A stretch of 64,000 bases of DNA, from the NCBI GenBank assembly GCA_023053545.1, contig JAKZAN010000003.1, positions 1,329,501 through 1,393,500 on the forward strand. The letters run 5' to 3'. The position numbers and the translations under genes are program-made. Below, one piece after another: positions 1 through 8,822 of the stretch. Source of the DNA: Lepidurus packardi (taxonomy: Eukaryota > Arthropoda > Branchiopoda > Notostraca > Triopsidae). The notes beneath the pieces were generated by a model, which saw only the letters and a program-made list of their open reading frames with translations, ran no database searches and was not told the origin of the DNA. Numbering within the stretch: the first letter of the stretch is position 1; each line of letters starts with the position of its first letter.

Positions 1-3000
1 CATTGGTGGCGGCAGCTCGCAAAGCGGTGTTGCATTCGATGTAGGGCTGAAACAGCGTTGTCTGACGAAATCTGATACCACCATGCATTCGGGTCACTAA
101 CAATCCGTGACTTAAAGCCAGCTGCAACATTCTGTAATGAATCAGATATTTTTCTTTAGCGTTTAAGGTGACACATAGTTTTTCAACACGAGAGGGAAAT
201 GTTTTCCCATCCTTCAGATAATGCTCTTGGATTGCGGGGCTTAGCATATCCCATGTTATTTGTTCTTTGCGGGGGAGAAAGGGAAAATCGTCGTGTTCTT
301 CGTGTAAATGGGCAGGATATTCCATGTCGACTAGTAGGGCATAACCATAGAGCGAATCTGGGGTTAACGAGAGGATTTCGTTCAAACTGGGGCATTCTTT
401 GGTTGATAACCAGCAAATTCCATCGGTGGGTAAAGCTTGAACCATCGCCCATCCATACAAGTTGTTAGCATCGATATATTCGATGGAGCTATTAGGGCGT
501 GTAGGATCATAATGTGGCAAGTCTGGTAAATTGGCTACAGCATGACGTTGGGACACCATGGTTAGCCCCCCTCGCACGTTTTGTTTAACCATACTATGCA
601 TGGTTACATCGGTCATAAGTTCCATCGTCACCCCCGTTGTGTACAAACAGGCGTTCCAGCTAAAATGCGAAATGCTGTAAAAATGGGCTACATCCAAACC
701 CGAATGGTGATAGGTTGTTTGACGTAAGGTGGAAAAGCAGTCGGCTAGAATGCGGACATCGCACTCTAAATACAAGTTGTGATAGTCGCGTAATGTGCGA
801 CATTGGAAAGTATCCCAAACGTTTTGTGCATGAATGTAATCCTCATCTGAAACTGAGCAACCAGTTAGGGTGGAGAAAAAGGCCAGTTGGGATGGTAAAT
901 GTGGTAAATCGAGAGCTGTCAGACTAGTCATGAACTCGTAGGGAAATATCCCTTTGCGCGCTAAGAGTTTGAGTTTCTCTTGATTCCCCGCTACCGCAGC
1001 CGCACGGTTCAAACATTGAAAGGAGTGGAGCCCCTTTTTCAAGAGAACTTGAGCCCAACGTTCCAAACTAGTGTTCATAAATTGAAGACTGTCCAGAAAG
1101 CGAACGTTATCAACTTTAAAAGTCAAGAACTTTTCCATGGATTTGGGGATAATGTCAATGTCTTGCCCGTAATGCTCCAATGCTTGACAGATGAAATGTC
1201 CATCGTAATTCCTAGAAACAACAGATTATTTGGATTCGGTTTATCGGTTTTCACAGATACTTACTGTAAATTGTGGAAGTAGACAGGTAATTCGTAGTTT
1301 TCCAATTTACAATGGAGATTACAACCTCGGTGAGCAATACCCCGGAAAGAACCGTCAAAATGATCATGATCTATCATACGCTCGGACAAATCTTGGGGTA
1401 AGGGTTTCTTGCAGTGTACGCATATAGTAGCTGTATGTCGGGCTCTTATTGCCATTGACACATCTTTTTCATTGAGGGGAAAATTTGTTGAGCGCACCAC
1501 TTGTTCAAGATTTGCTGCTGTTTCTAAGATGTTTTGTAGGAAAATCTGACCTGCATTAGGGCCAACATAGCGCTGGTATGCCACTTCACTCCCCTGCAGG
1601 TCGAGCACCAAATAACAAAAAGATAGAGCTTCGTGACGATGAAGCTTTTGATTGACGGGAGAGTGTTCTTCATCAGTTGGATCATAAGAAACTAAAAGAG
1701 ATTCAAAATCGGCAAAAGCTATGTAAGGGGCACGTTGTGCTGCATTAAAACATCGCATCTGAACAAAATCGTTCTTCCCAGGAGTGGGGAGTCGAACTGC
1801 TTTTTGTTTGTTTTCCAAACAGTACATTTTATGAGCATCTAGGGACCGGGAACTTTTAAACGCGTTTAGACATTTGAGACAATAATGATCCTTATGTAGT
1901 TGATCTTTACCCAACAAACGATTTGGTGAAAGAATAGGCCAGAAATGTCCTTGTCCCGGACCGGTGCATGTATACAAAAGATTAACCGGTTCTTGGCAGA
2001 GGGTGGTGTTGGGTTTGAAAAAGGTTTTCCCAGAAATACGAAAAGGATAAATATTTCGAGGGGTGGCAACAAGAGTTGGTGGGAGTTTAGAGCGTTTAGG
2101 ATTTTCTGCTTCTTCATCACTCTCGTCAAAACATCCAAACGGTAAAGTATCAAAAGCTAAGATATTAATAGCGATTGAATGGGCTTCTTCAAAAGCAGTT
2201 ATGTCTTGAATTTTAACAGGATAGGTTAGCACTTGTGGATTAATGGTCGGTAATCTGTCGGGATAACGGGCGAAGAGATCATCTAAACTTTTAGCACTAT
2301 GATTCTGTATAAAAAACTGAGAATTTTCGTCAGTTGCAGCATGTTGACGAGCTAGCACCGCTTTGACCGCGTAGACAAAACATTGATTGCCGCAACGTGC
2401 GATATTAACAACAGCTTTGCGTTTAGCGATGTTGGTAGGTAACCGTATCTGGTGAGAATCGTTACCACTACCCGCCATAGGAACAAACGTGGTCACTGAA
2501 GCTCGAAGCTCACTAATGTACTCCATCCGCCAACCAGAACCAGCTTGATTCTGACGATTGTGGATCACGTTGGCAATATGATCAAATGCATTTTGCATAA
2601 CTTGATTTAAATCTGAAGTTGGGAGCACGATAACATACACACTGTGGAAAAAACGGGGGTAGCGTTCGCTGCGATTGATTTCAGGAGTGTTTATGATTTT
2701 ACTCATAACGCTATGAACTACAAATTTGATTTTCACAGACAAACTCTTTCGTAGTTGAGCTTTCAATAATCCGAGAATTTGTGAACTATACTCGCTCATC
2801 AATTGTTCGGCTGTTACAATCGGGTAACGCTCAGGTCCAACAATCAATCGATATTCCCGCAAATGTCCAGCTAGTGTACTATTCAATTCAAAAAATTCAT
2901 TGTGGTTAGATTCAATCGATTGCGGTGGTGGTATATTGGGTGTGAGAGGTTCTGCAACACTTGTTGGAGGGGGTGGTGAAAGGGCAATCGTTGGCAGAGG

Positions 3001-3195
3001 ATTTAAAATTTGACGACGACGTTTCAAACGTCGTTGTCGACGCTTGATGCCACGATTGAGAGTTCGAGTACGGATTGATGGGTGTGGAGCGGGGAATTCT
3101 TCGCCAGCACCTGCTTGTGACTCGTCATCCTCATCAACATCAATACCTAATTCACGAATCAAATCGCCTAAGATTGGACTATATTCAGAATTCAT
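1..3195 (-). CDS. polB: Protein-primed DNA polymerase B (Polinton), partial, copy A
   Basis: This encodes the element's own family-B DNA polymerase, which is expected to replicate Polinton DNA by protein priming. The first ATG is at 3195. Exon 1 (3195-1265) holds a basic N-terminal region, a zinc-finger-like Cys/His patch, exonuclease motif I (ADFESL) and an HNH-like Cys/His module with DHDHFDG. An intron at 1212-1264 (GTAAGT...TTTCTAG, 53 nt) is followed by exon 2 with motif A (DANNLYG). The window starts just before motif B. It differs from copy B at only a few residues, for example near residues 24 and 270-310. The gene is divergent from the ATPase across a 96-bp gap. Confidence 0.92.
1212..1264 (-). 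other. Spliceosomal intron in PolB (copy A)
   Basis: On the minus strand this 53-nt segment begins GTAAGT and ends TTTCTAG. It contains the only stop separating the two PolB reading frames, and removing it restores the frame within the conserved exonuclease II region. The same intron is at 38399-38451 in copy B. Confidence 0.85.
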
Positions 3196-3291
3196 TGTCA
3201 AACGCTGTCTCGAGGGCTACTGAGCACGATTTTCATGGCGTGTTAGTGTTTAAAGACTCGGAACTAGAAGAGGAGGAACTCATTTGTTAGT

Positions 3292-3915
3292 ATGGAGGCG
3301 TTGTTTAGACATCCAGTGCGTATCCTCATTGCTGGTCCTTCACAATCGGGTAAAAGCGAGGTGGTAGCCCAGCTGCTTCGACAACTATCGTCAATGTTCA
3401 CTCCCTGTCCTGAACGTATACGCTATTGCTATGGAGCGTGGCAACCGCTTTTTGCACAACTCCAGTCGGAGTTGGACAATATTACTTTTCAAGCCGGGTT
3501 TGACGAAAATGATATTAAAGAAACTTTACCAGCCAACAGTTTACTCATTCTGGATGATCTGATGGAAACTATAGATGGTAAATCAAAAGCATTGGAGAAC
3601 ATCTTTACCAAACATTCCCACCATGCCAATATCTCCGTCATCATGATTACACAAAACCCGTTTTATAGCAACCTTCGCACCATCTCTCTTAATTGCTCCC
3701 ACATGTTTCTAATGAAAACTGCTCGAGATGTTACTCAAATTCGAGCTATTGGAGCTCAAATGTTCCCTGGTAAACTGAGATATTTTATGGATGCGTACGA
3801 GCATGCCTGTGAAGAACCTTACTCTTATTTGATGCTCTCCTTCGATCCCAACACTCCTGACACTCATCGTCTTATGTCAGATATTTTCAACATGAAAGGT
3901 GAACCTATTGTATAA
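3292..3915 (+). CDS. FtsK/HerA-type genome-packaging ATPase, truncated (copy A)
   Basis: This P-loop ATPase is related to packaging ATPases of adenovirus-like and PRD1-lineage viruses and is a core Polinton gene. The Walker A motif is GPSQSGKSE near residues 15-23, and a Walker B-like run LLILDDL lies near residues 84-90, followed by a conserved TQNPF (sensor-like) at about 119. The frame ends at a TAA where copy B has TAC, so this copy lacks the last 13 residues. The catalytic core is intact, so loss of activity is not certain. It is transcribed away from PolB. Confidence 0.9.
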   Translation: MEALFRHPVRILIAGPSQSGKSEVVAQLLRQLSSMFTPCPERIRYCYGAWQPLFAQLQSELDNITFQAGFDENDIKETLPANSLLILDDLMETIDGKSKALENIFTKHSHHANISVIMITQNPFYSNLRTISLNCSHMFLMKTARDVTQIRAIGAQMFPGKLRYFMDAYEHACEEPYSYLMLSFDPNTPDTHRLMSDIFNMKGEPIV

Positions 3916-4117
3916 GAAAGAGTGCACCAGCCTGTAAAAACCGTTAGGAAATAAAAAAAAATGTTTCCTATTTTAAAGAACTCTTCCTCAGTATGATATA
4001 TTCTTTGTTCAGTACAGTCGCTCGAATAGGAAAATGAAACATGTTTGGTGTTTGGTGTGGATGTTTTTTAACTGTTGTTAACAGTTTCAAAGGTAAGACA
4101 CAATAATCACCGTTTTT

Positions 4118-4587
4118 TCACAAATTTATAATGTTAACATTAATATTCACGGTTGTCGTATTTTTATTTAAAACAGACAGAACTGTTTCTAGCTGGGCCA
4201 GGTTTGCGGGTGAAAGGGCTGAGGTTGTTTGGATAACGTTGATATTGGGGATGTTGGGGACATCGGGGATGTTGGCAGCTTGAGTGTTTGGTGTTACGTC
4301 CAAATCTTGGAGAATTGGAAATTCTACCAACATAGCATCTAACCATTTGTCCAGATCTTCATGCTCTACAAATAGAAAGAAAAACATCAACACAAATAAT
4401 GATTAGTTTAGAAATAACAAATTAGATAATAACCCACCAGCATTCGTCTCCAAATTTAAAAAAGCTGTGGTTTGCATTGTTACTTGATTTCCTTTACCTT
4501 GACCGATTCCTACAAACAAAATATGTTCAAACATGTGTAGACACATATATAAAATTCAAACTGGTATGAAAACTTACCGTAAGTCAT
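4118..4587 (-). CDS. Three-exon small cargo gene, unknown function
   Basis: I infer a spliced gene from consistent GT-AG introns. The ATG at 4587 starts a 10-nt exon. Intron 1 is 4510-4577 (68 nt), exon 2 is 4438-4509, intron 2 is 4366-4437 (72 nt), and exon 3 runs 4365-4118. The exons add to 330 nt, an open 109-codon frame. The product begins with a Gly/Gln-rich stretch, has an acidic helix-like patch (HEDLDKWLD) and a middle rich in Asn/Pro/Ile (repeats of IPDVPNIPNI type), and ends with a Thr/Asn/Val run. I recognise no family. It is divergent from the 4807 gene and absent from copy B. Confidence 0.6.
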
Positions 4588-4730
4588 GACTGCTTGTTGT
4601 AGTTTGAGGTTAAGTTTGAAGTGTGCGCGCTGGATACTGTAAGGTTTCAATGTGTGGAAGTTGCGTGTTGGGTGTGGCATACATTACAAACCCGCTAGCT
4701 TACGATTGGTGTTTGACTTTACTCTAAACG

Positions 4731-4738
4731 TATAAAAG
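4731..4738 (+). promoter_or_regulatory. TATA box of the cargo gene
   Basis: TATAAAAG lies about 30 bp before a likely transcription start near 4762. This favours the ATG at 4807 as start of the downstream protein. A 5-codon out-of-frame upstream reading frame begins at ATG 4799 and overlaps the true start. Confidence 0.6.
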
Positions 4739-4806
4739 AGGCAGATGGTCTGTTGGAAAAATCAGTTTTCAGCTCTACTTCGCTTGTATTTAACATACAT
4801 GATAAA

Positions 4807-5133
4807 ATGCCTTTAGTAATAGGCTACATAACAAAAATTAGCGGTGTGCGCGAATATAAACACCAACCTGGTTGTTACTTTAACTTTTACATGCAAGTGG
4901 GACCTAATCGAGAATATTGTGATATCCATTGCGATGATATTAGATGTCGCGATTTCTTATTTAACTGTTACTATACGCATCGTGCCATAAGGTTCATGTC
5001 TTACGAAACTGGACGCTGTCTTTATCTGCATGCAGACACCTTTATTAAAACCAAGATCTCCAAGCCAGCTTTCGCGTTTGATTGTCAGGCGCGTCCTGGA
5101 CCTGGGTGCGAAAAAGATATTACGAATAAATAA
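4807..5133 (+). CDS. 108-residue cargo protein, possible OB-fold
   Basis: This small protein is encoded only by Polinton copy A. The start was chosen as the first in-frame ATG after the TATA box at 4731. The sequence alternates short hydrophobic strands with charged turns, starting MPLVIGYITKISGVREY, and is rich in Cys, Tyr and His (CDIHCDDIRCRDF). That pattern is compatible with a five-strand OB fold, so a single-stranded DNA-binding role is possible, but this is inference only. I recognise no named family. A GTAAGT directly after the stop and CTCAG at 5191-5195 suggest a 62-nt intron in the 3' untranslated region. Confidence 0.55.
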   Translation: MPLVIGYITKISGVREYKHQPGCYFNFYMQVGPNREYCDIHCDDIRCRDFLFNCYYTHRAIRFMSYETGRCLYLHADTFIKTKISKPAFAFDCQARPGPGCEKDITNK

Positions 5134-5397
5134 GTAAGTATATAAGATCAAATCTTGTGTGTATATCGATATTTGTATGCTTACTCTTTCCTCAGATCTT
5201 ATGCGACAAAGTTTCAACATGGGTTATTCTGCACTGTACAACACAGAAGCGCTAATAACTAGTGTTCGTTTCGACATGAATTGTGAAAAGGATTTCTTTT
5301 AACCTCGTGTTTGTTGTTGTTGTACGCATAAGGCAACATCTATAAGTTGTGTATATATGTGTGCGGCGCAACATTCAAATATAAGTCTCGAAATTAT

Positions 5398-5841
5398 TTA
5401 ACAATGTGTATTTACATTGATTCGTTCTACATCTCGGGTTAACCAATAAGCGAATTTGTAGGTTTGGAATAGCGTACAAAGAGTTGGGGTTGTTTGATGT
5501 TTAGGACAATAGGGTGGTTCAAATGGACAGAAAATTTCGTTGACCGTAGGACAATTGTATCCTGCCAAGTTCTCAATGGGTTGTTGAAGTCCTTGTGAGA
5601 GAATTTCAAACGAGGGATCGCCCCATGTTAATACTCGATATTTTCGGATTGAGCGGGCTAGATGATTGAAGAAAACACCCATCGTGTCAAAGGACCAGTC
5701 TTGATCATGGTTATTTCCCCATGTGAAATGTTGGTAGTAAAAATTGTTTCGAGATAATTTGGAATTAATAAAACATGTGGTTAACTCCACAGGGCTGTTG
5801 TCGACTAATCTCAAATAGACTACAGCCAAGTCTTCAGTCAT
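5398..5841 (-). CDS. Conserved 147-residue Polinton protein, unknown (copy A)
   Basis: This gene is present in both Polinton copies next to the right terminal repeat (homologue at 41223-41666). It starts with MTEDLAVVYLRLVD and is rich in aromatic residues, with a Cys/His cluster near residues 108-120 (FEPPYCPKHQ). Its first ~15 codons lie within the terminal inverted repeat, so its start is shared with the other end of the element. The two copies differ at about 20 positions, more than PolB does. No family is recognised; a structural or regulatory role specific to the element is possible. Confidence 0.7.
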   Translation of the reverse strand: MTEDLAVVYLRLVDNSPVELTTCFINSKLSRNNFYYQHFTWGNNHDQDWSFDTMGVFFNHLARSIRKYRVLTWGDPSFEILSQGLQQPIENLAGYNCPTVNEIFCPFEPPYCPKHQTTPTLCTLFQTYKFAYWLTRDVERINVNTHC

Positions 5842-6938
5842 TCTTATGCACTAGCAAAGTTTATTGAACCATCGTGTTGATCTGTGTTGGTTCCACTGGT
5901 TTCATAAATGGGAGACGTGCTGGTGATAGCCTTGAGTTTGTCAAACACCCTGGTTGGAATGTGTGTGTGGGTGTGTGGTTGCGAGAATTGGGGATTTTGA
6001 AACTGTTCAGTCTAAGGGTTGCACAGATGTCAAAGAGGGGGTTGTCAAGCGCGCTCATCTGAGGAATCATACCGATGGAAGAGTGAGGATTGGCCAACAC
6101 AGGAGCTTGAGGGGAGTGTGAGCTGACAAGCACCCTAGCCAGAGGGGCTGTGCAAACGCAAGAGTTGGTGAGTTGGTGTTATCAGTGTGTGTGTGCAACA
6201 GTTGATAGCCTGATGGCACACTCTCCAAAAAAAATCTTACAGTGTAGTGAAACCAACAACCATTATTTTGAATGAATTTGTAATTGTATTTGTTGAAAGA
6301 AAATACATTTCAAAGGTTAAACTTACAAAAAGTGTCTTTAACTTAAATGTCTATCTCCGAAAAAGTGTCATTAACTTTAATGTCTATTTTTGAAAAAGTG
6401 TCTTCACTTAAATGTGTATTTTGTGAAAAAAGTGTCTTTAACTTAAATGATGAATCTCGAAAAGTGTCTTTAACTTTAATGTCTATTCTCGAAAAAGTGT
6501 CCTTAACTTTAATGTTGATTCTGAAAAAGTGTCTTTAACTTTAATGTCTATTCTCGAAAAAGTGTCCTTAACTTTAATGTCGAATCTGAAAAAGTGTCTT
6601 TAACTTTAATGGTAATCCTGAAAAAGTGTCTTTAACTTTAATGTCGAGTCCGAAAAAGTGTCTTTAACTTTAATGGTAATTAAGTTTGTTTGCGGAGGAC
6701 ACTGTTGTCGACACGAGAGCTGCTCAATTGTGAGGACAGCGCCAACGTGAAAGTGGCGGAAACGCTAGGGACTAGGTGTTCTCAAACCATACTGCGCAGG
6801 CGTCAGGGCGGGGACTAGGGGAGAAATGGAGGCATCCTATTGGTGCAGCCGTAAAAGGGGCGGGGCTTGGGGGAAATGGAGGCTTCCTATTGGTGCTGCA
6901 GTAATGGAGGTTGCAGTAATGGTGGTACCTATACTACT
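5797..6938. repeat. Right terminal inverted repeat of Polinton copy A
   Basis: This segment is homologous to both terminal repeats of copy B. It contains an array of 33-bp units and ends with a promoter-like stretch holding two ATTGG (inverted CCAAT) sites and GC boxes (GGGGCGGGGC). The opposite end is outside the window, so the repeat status is inferred from copy B. Confidence 0.85.
6327..6680. repeat. Tandem 33-bp iteron-like array in Polinton A end
   Basis: Eleven units share a ~23-bp core (AAAAAGTGTCTTTAACTT...) separated by ~10-bp variable linkers of a few recurring types (for example GGTAATCCTG, GTCGAGTCCG, GTCTATTCTCG). Copy B has 13 units at each end. Confidence 0.9.
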
Positions 6939-7651
6939 AGCTATCGCTATATTGCAAGCTACACAGGAAATCAAACAAATGACACCAGGAGCATACGTAA
7001 TCTTCTCTGACTCCAAATCGTCCCTGCTATCGGTCCAGAATCCGCGGTCTCATATTAGCGAAGTAATTAGAAGTACACTAAATGAGATGAACGAAAATGG
7101 GTACATGATAGTCCTCCAGTGGATCCCCAGTAACTCGGGGATCCCAGGAAACGAGAATGTAGACAAACTGGCCAAAGAGGCGTTTGTCAACGGGAACACG
7201 GTAGAAATCCCCGGTCAAGGGGAAAAGTGGCTAAATACAATTGAAAAACAACTCCAAGAAACACAATTCCGCTTGTGGCAAAACCAAGCCAGCCACAAAC
7301 AAATCTTTCAAGAAAATAAATTTATCATGACTCCAAAGTGGTTCCATTCAAAAAATAGGAAAGCAGATGTCGCACTAGCCAGAATAAGAACGGGGCACAG
7401 CAAGCTCAATGAACATATGTACAAACTTAAACTAGCGTACAACCCGCTCTGTAACTTCTGTAGTACCGATAATCAAACAGTGGAACACGTAATCCTGGAC
7501 TGCCCAGCCTTTATCCTCCAAAGAAGCGAACTACAACATAGACTACAACGTTTAGGAGTCCAATTTAACTTCCAAAACCTCATCGGAATAGGAAATTTTG
7601 GGAAGAAAACTCAATTCAGCATACAAAGAGCGTTAACAAAATACATAAAGG
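6939..7651 (+). pseudogene. Non-LTR retrotransposon, RNase H and C-terminal zinc knuckle
   Basis: The frame holds an RNase H domain: the FSDSKSSLL segment carries an active-site Asp, and QWIPSNSGIPGNENVDKLA is the C-terminal RNase H motif. A CCHC-type knuckle follows (CNFCSTDNQTVEHVILDC), as in I-like/Jockey-like elements with C-terminal RNase H. The 5' part of the element was displaced when Polinton A inserted at 6938, and the frame resumes in register after it. The 3' end is cut at 7652 by a hAT-like terminus. It is a fragment and not functional. Confidence 0.85.
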
Positions 7652-7730
7652 CAGTGCCGTATCTCCGCCTAGGCAAACTAGGCAGCTGCCTAGGGGCCCC
7701 AGCCTCGAAGGGCGCCCCGGGACAGGTGCC
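7652..7730 (+). repeat. hAT-type terminal sequence
   Basis: A sequence starting CAGTGCCGTATCTCCGCC and rich in short inverted GGGGCCCC/CTAGG motifs interrupts the LINE. Its pattern matches the start of many hAT elements. A related start (CAGGGCCGTCTTATCGC) occurs at 7944, so two related termini are nested or duplicated. Confidence 0.5.
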
Positions 7731-7875
7731 GAAGTGGTATACGTTGAGGGCACAAGACAAAGAAAAGAAAACGTCAATTTTCCGTACGAAATATTAATTT
7801 ATGTAATAGTATGTAAAATAACTGGAGATCTTTTTGGAGACTGTGAAAAAGTTATGTCTTATAGCCTCACCTACC

Positions 7876-7943
7876 GAGTGATTGGCGGAGTGGTTAAAGT
7901 CCCTAACTTTCGTTCTATAGTTCACCAGTTCAAGTCCCGACAC
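7876..7943 (+). other. tRNA-like segment (pol III A and B boxes)
   Basis: A good A box (TGGCGGAGTGG, 7883-7893) and B box (GTTCAAGTC, 7928-7936) lie 34 nt apart. No acceptor stem can be paired, so this is not an intact tRNA gene. It is more likely a tRNA-derived SINE head or a tRNA pseudogene lying between the two hAT-like termini. Confidence 0.45.
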
Positions 7944-8030
7944 CAGGGCCGTCTTATCGCGTGGGCCAACTGGGCACAGGCCCAGGGCCCCACGAGGCTA
8001 GGAGGCCAATCCCGACCTGTTTAGGAGCCG
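7944..8030 (+). repeat. hAT-type terminus probably belonging to the 8.8-10.5 kb transposase
   Basis: It starts CAGGGCCGTCTTATCGC and continues with GGGCC/GGCCC repeats. This is typical of the ends of hAT elements whose transposases resemble ZMYM1/TTF-type proteins, and such a transposase follows. I did not find the matching inverted end. Confidence 0.5.
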
Positions 8031-8156
8031 ATTTTGGACCTTGGCCCAGGGGCCCACGGGGTAATATATTTTCATGTAGGTTTAAGTGTAATTAGATTAG
8101 TTTGAGCTTGGTTATTTTTAGTTTGGTTAGGTTATATTATGTTTAATTAGGTTTAG

Positions 8157-8183
8157 TTAGTCAGGTACTGTGTACCTGACTAA
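8157..8183. repeat. Perfect 12-bp palindrome with 3-nt loop
   Basis: TTAGTCAGGTAC and its reverse complement flank TGT. It lies in an AT-rich, GTTTAG-repeat-like stretch upstream of the hAT transposase; function unknown. Confidence 0.8.
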
Positions 8184-8600
8184 TAAATAATGTATGCTTT
8201 CTCGAACCTTTTTCCATAAAGGAAACGTCAACAGGCTGAAAGCTTACGACGTGATCAAATTTAAAAAAAGAAGTTAGTCAGATTTTTGTAAGCCAGCGTA
8301 GGTTCTTTTCTCCGCTTTTCATTATTCGCGCTTCAATGAAGGTGGTAACACATTCTGAATCCCTCTGCAAACCACTGCTCTAGCATCTTACACAAGGACA
8401 CTCGTGTTTTGACTTGTTTACAGTAAGTTCAAAAGAAGAGATTAAGAGAAAAGATATCATAGCGACCAGCGATAGTGAAAGTGGGAACTCGCAGAGTGTT
8501 AGAGAGTTGTTGTAACTTACTAAAGTAGGCGCCGATTATTGTGATAATTGAGTATTACAATCAGCCGCTTTATAGAATCAATGCTATTTTCTGGATATTA

Positions 8601-8690
8601 ACAATGTCTAGCTAGCTATGTCAATGCTAGCAATGTCTAGCTAGCAAGCAATGTCTAGCTAGCTAGCAATGTCTAGGGGTTGCTAGCTAA
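8601..8690. repeat. AATGTCTAGCTAGC tandem repeat
   Basis: Four to five imperfect copies of AATGTCTAGCTAGC occur in a row, with internal CTAG palindromes. It is non-coding, within the hAT-C 5' region. Confidence 0.8.
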
Positions 8691-8822
8691 TGACGAAGGG
8701 TACCACGACTGGAAAAATGCAGGTCAGAGGATGAAGGATCATGAAAATTCAGCGATCACAGGTCAGCGTGTGCGACGCTGTTAGCGAGGAAGAATGTTGG
8801 CGGTAGAGTTGACAAGAGTCTT

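Larger units (their letters stand above)
1..6938 (-). mobile_element. Polinton/Maverick copy A, right-hand part
   Basis: This is the terminal 6.9 kb of a Polinton (adintovirus-like self-synthesising DNA transposon); the rest lies before the window. It matches copy B (28995-42840) almost base for base from PolB through the ATPase, in the same orientation. Its right end reads GGTACCTATACTACT, giving the family's terminal ACT (AGT on the other strand). It interrupts a non-LTR retrotransposon reading frame, and AGCTAT at 6939-6944 is the expected 6-bp duplication, though its partner lies outside. Unlike copy B it has an extra gene module at about 3.93-5.37 kb. The polymerase frame is open where visible, but the ATPase has a premature stop. 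Confidence 0.93.

Noticed and set aside
183..1427. Plus-strand open frames within 183-1427 (and 37386-38614)
   Set aside because: They are antisense shadows of PolB; both copies have identical ones because the gene is conserved.
5861..6133. Short open frames within the Polinton terminal repeat
   Set aside because: They differ between copies and are not preserved at the left end; likely non-coding.
6327..6680. Regular repeats with spacers resembling a CRISPR array
   Set aside because: Linkers are only ~10 bp and recur, no cas genes exist, and the arrays lie in inverted repeats of a eukaryotic Polinton.
7876..7943. Functional tRNA gene
   Set aside because: A and B boxes are present but the acceptor stem cannot be paired.
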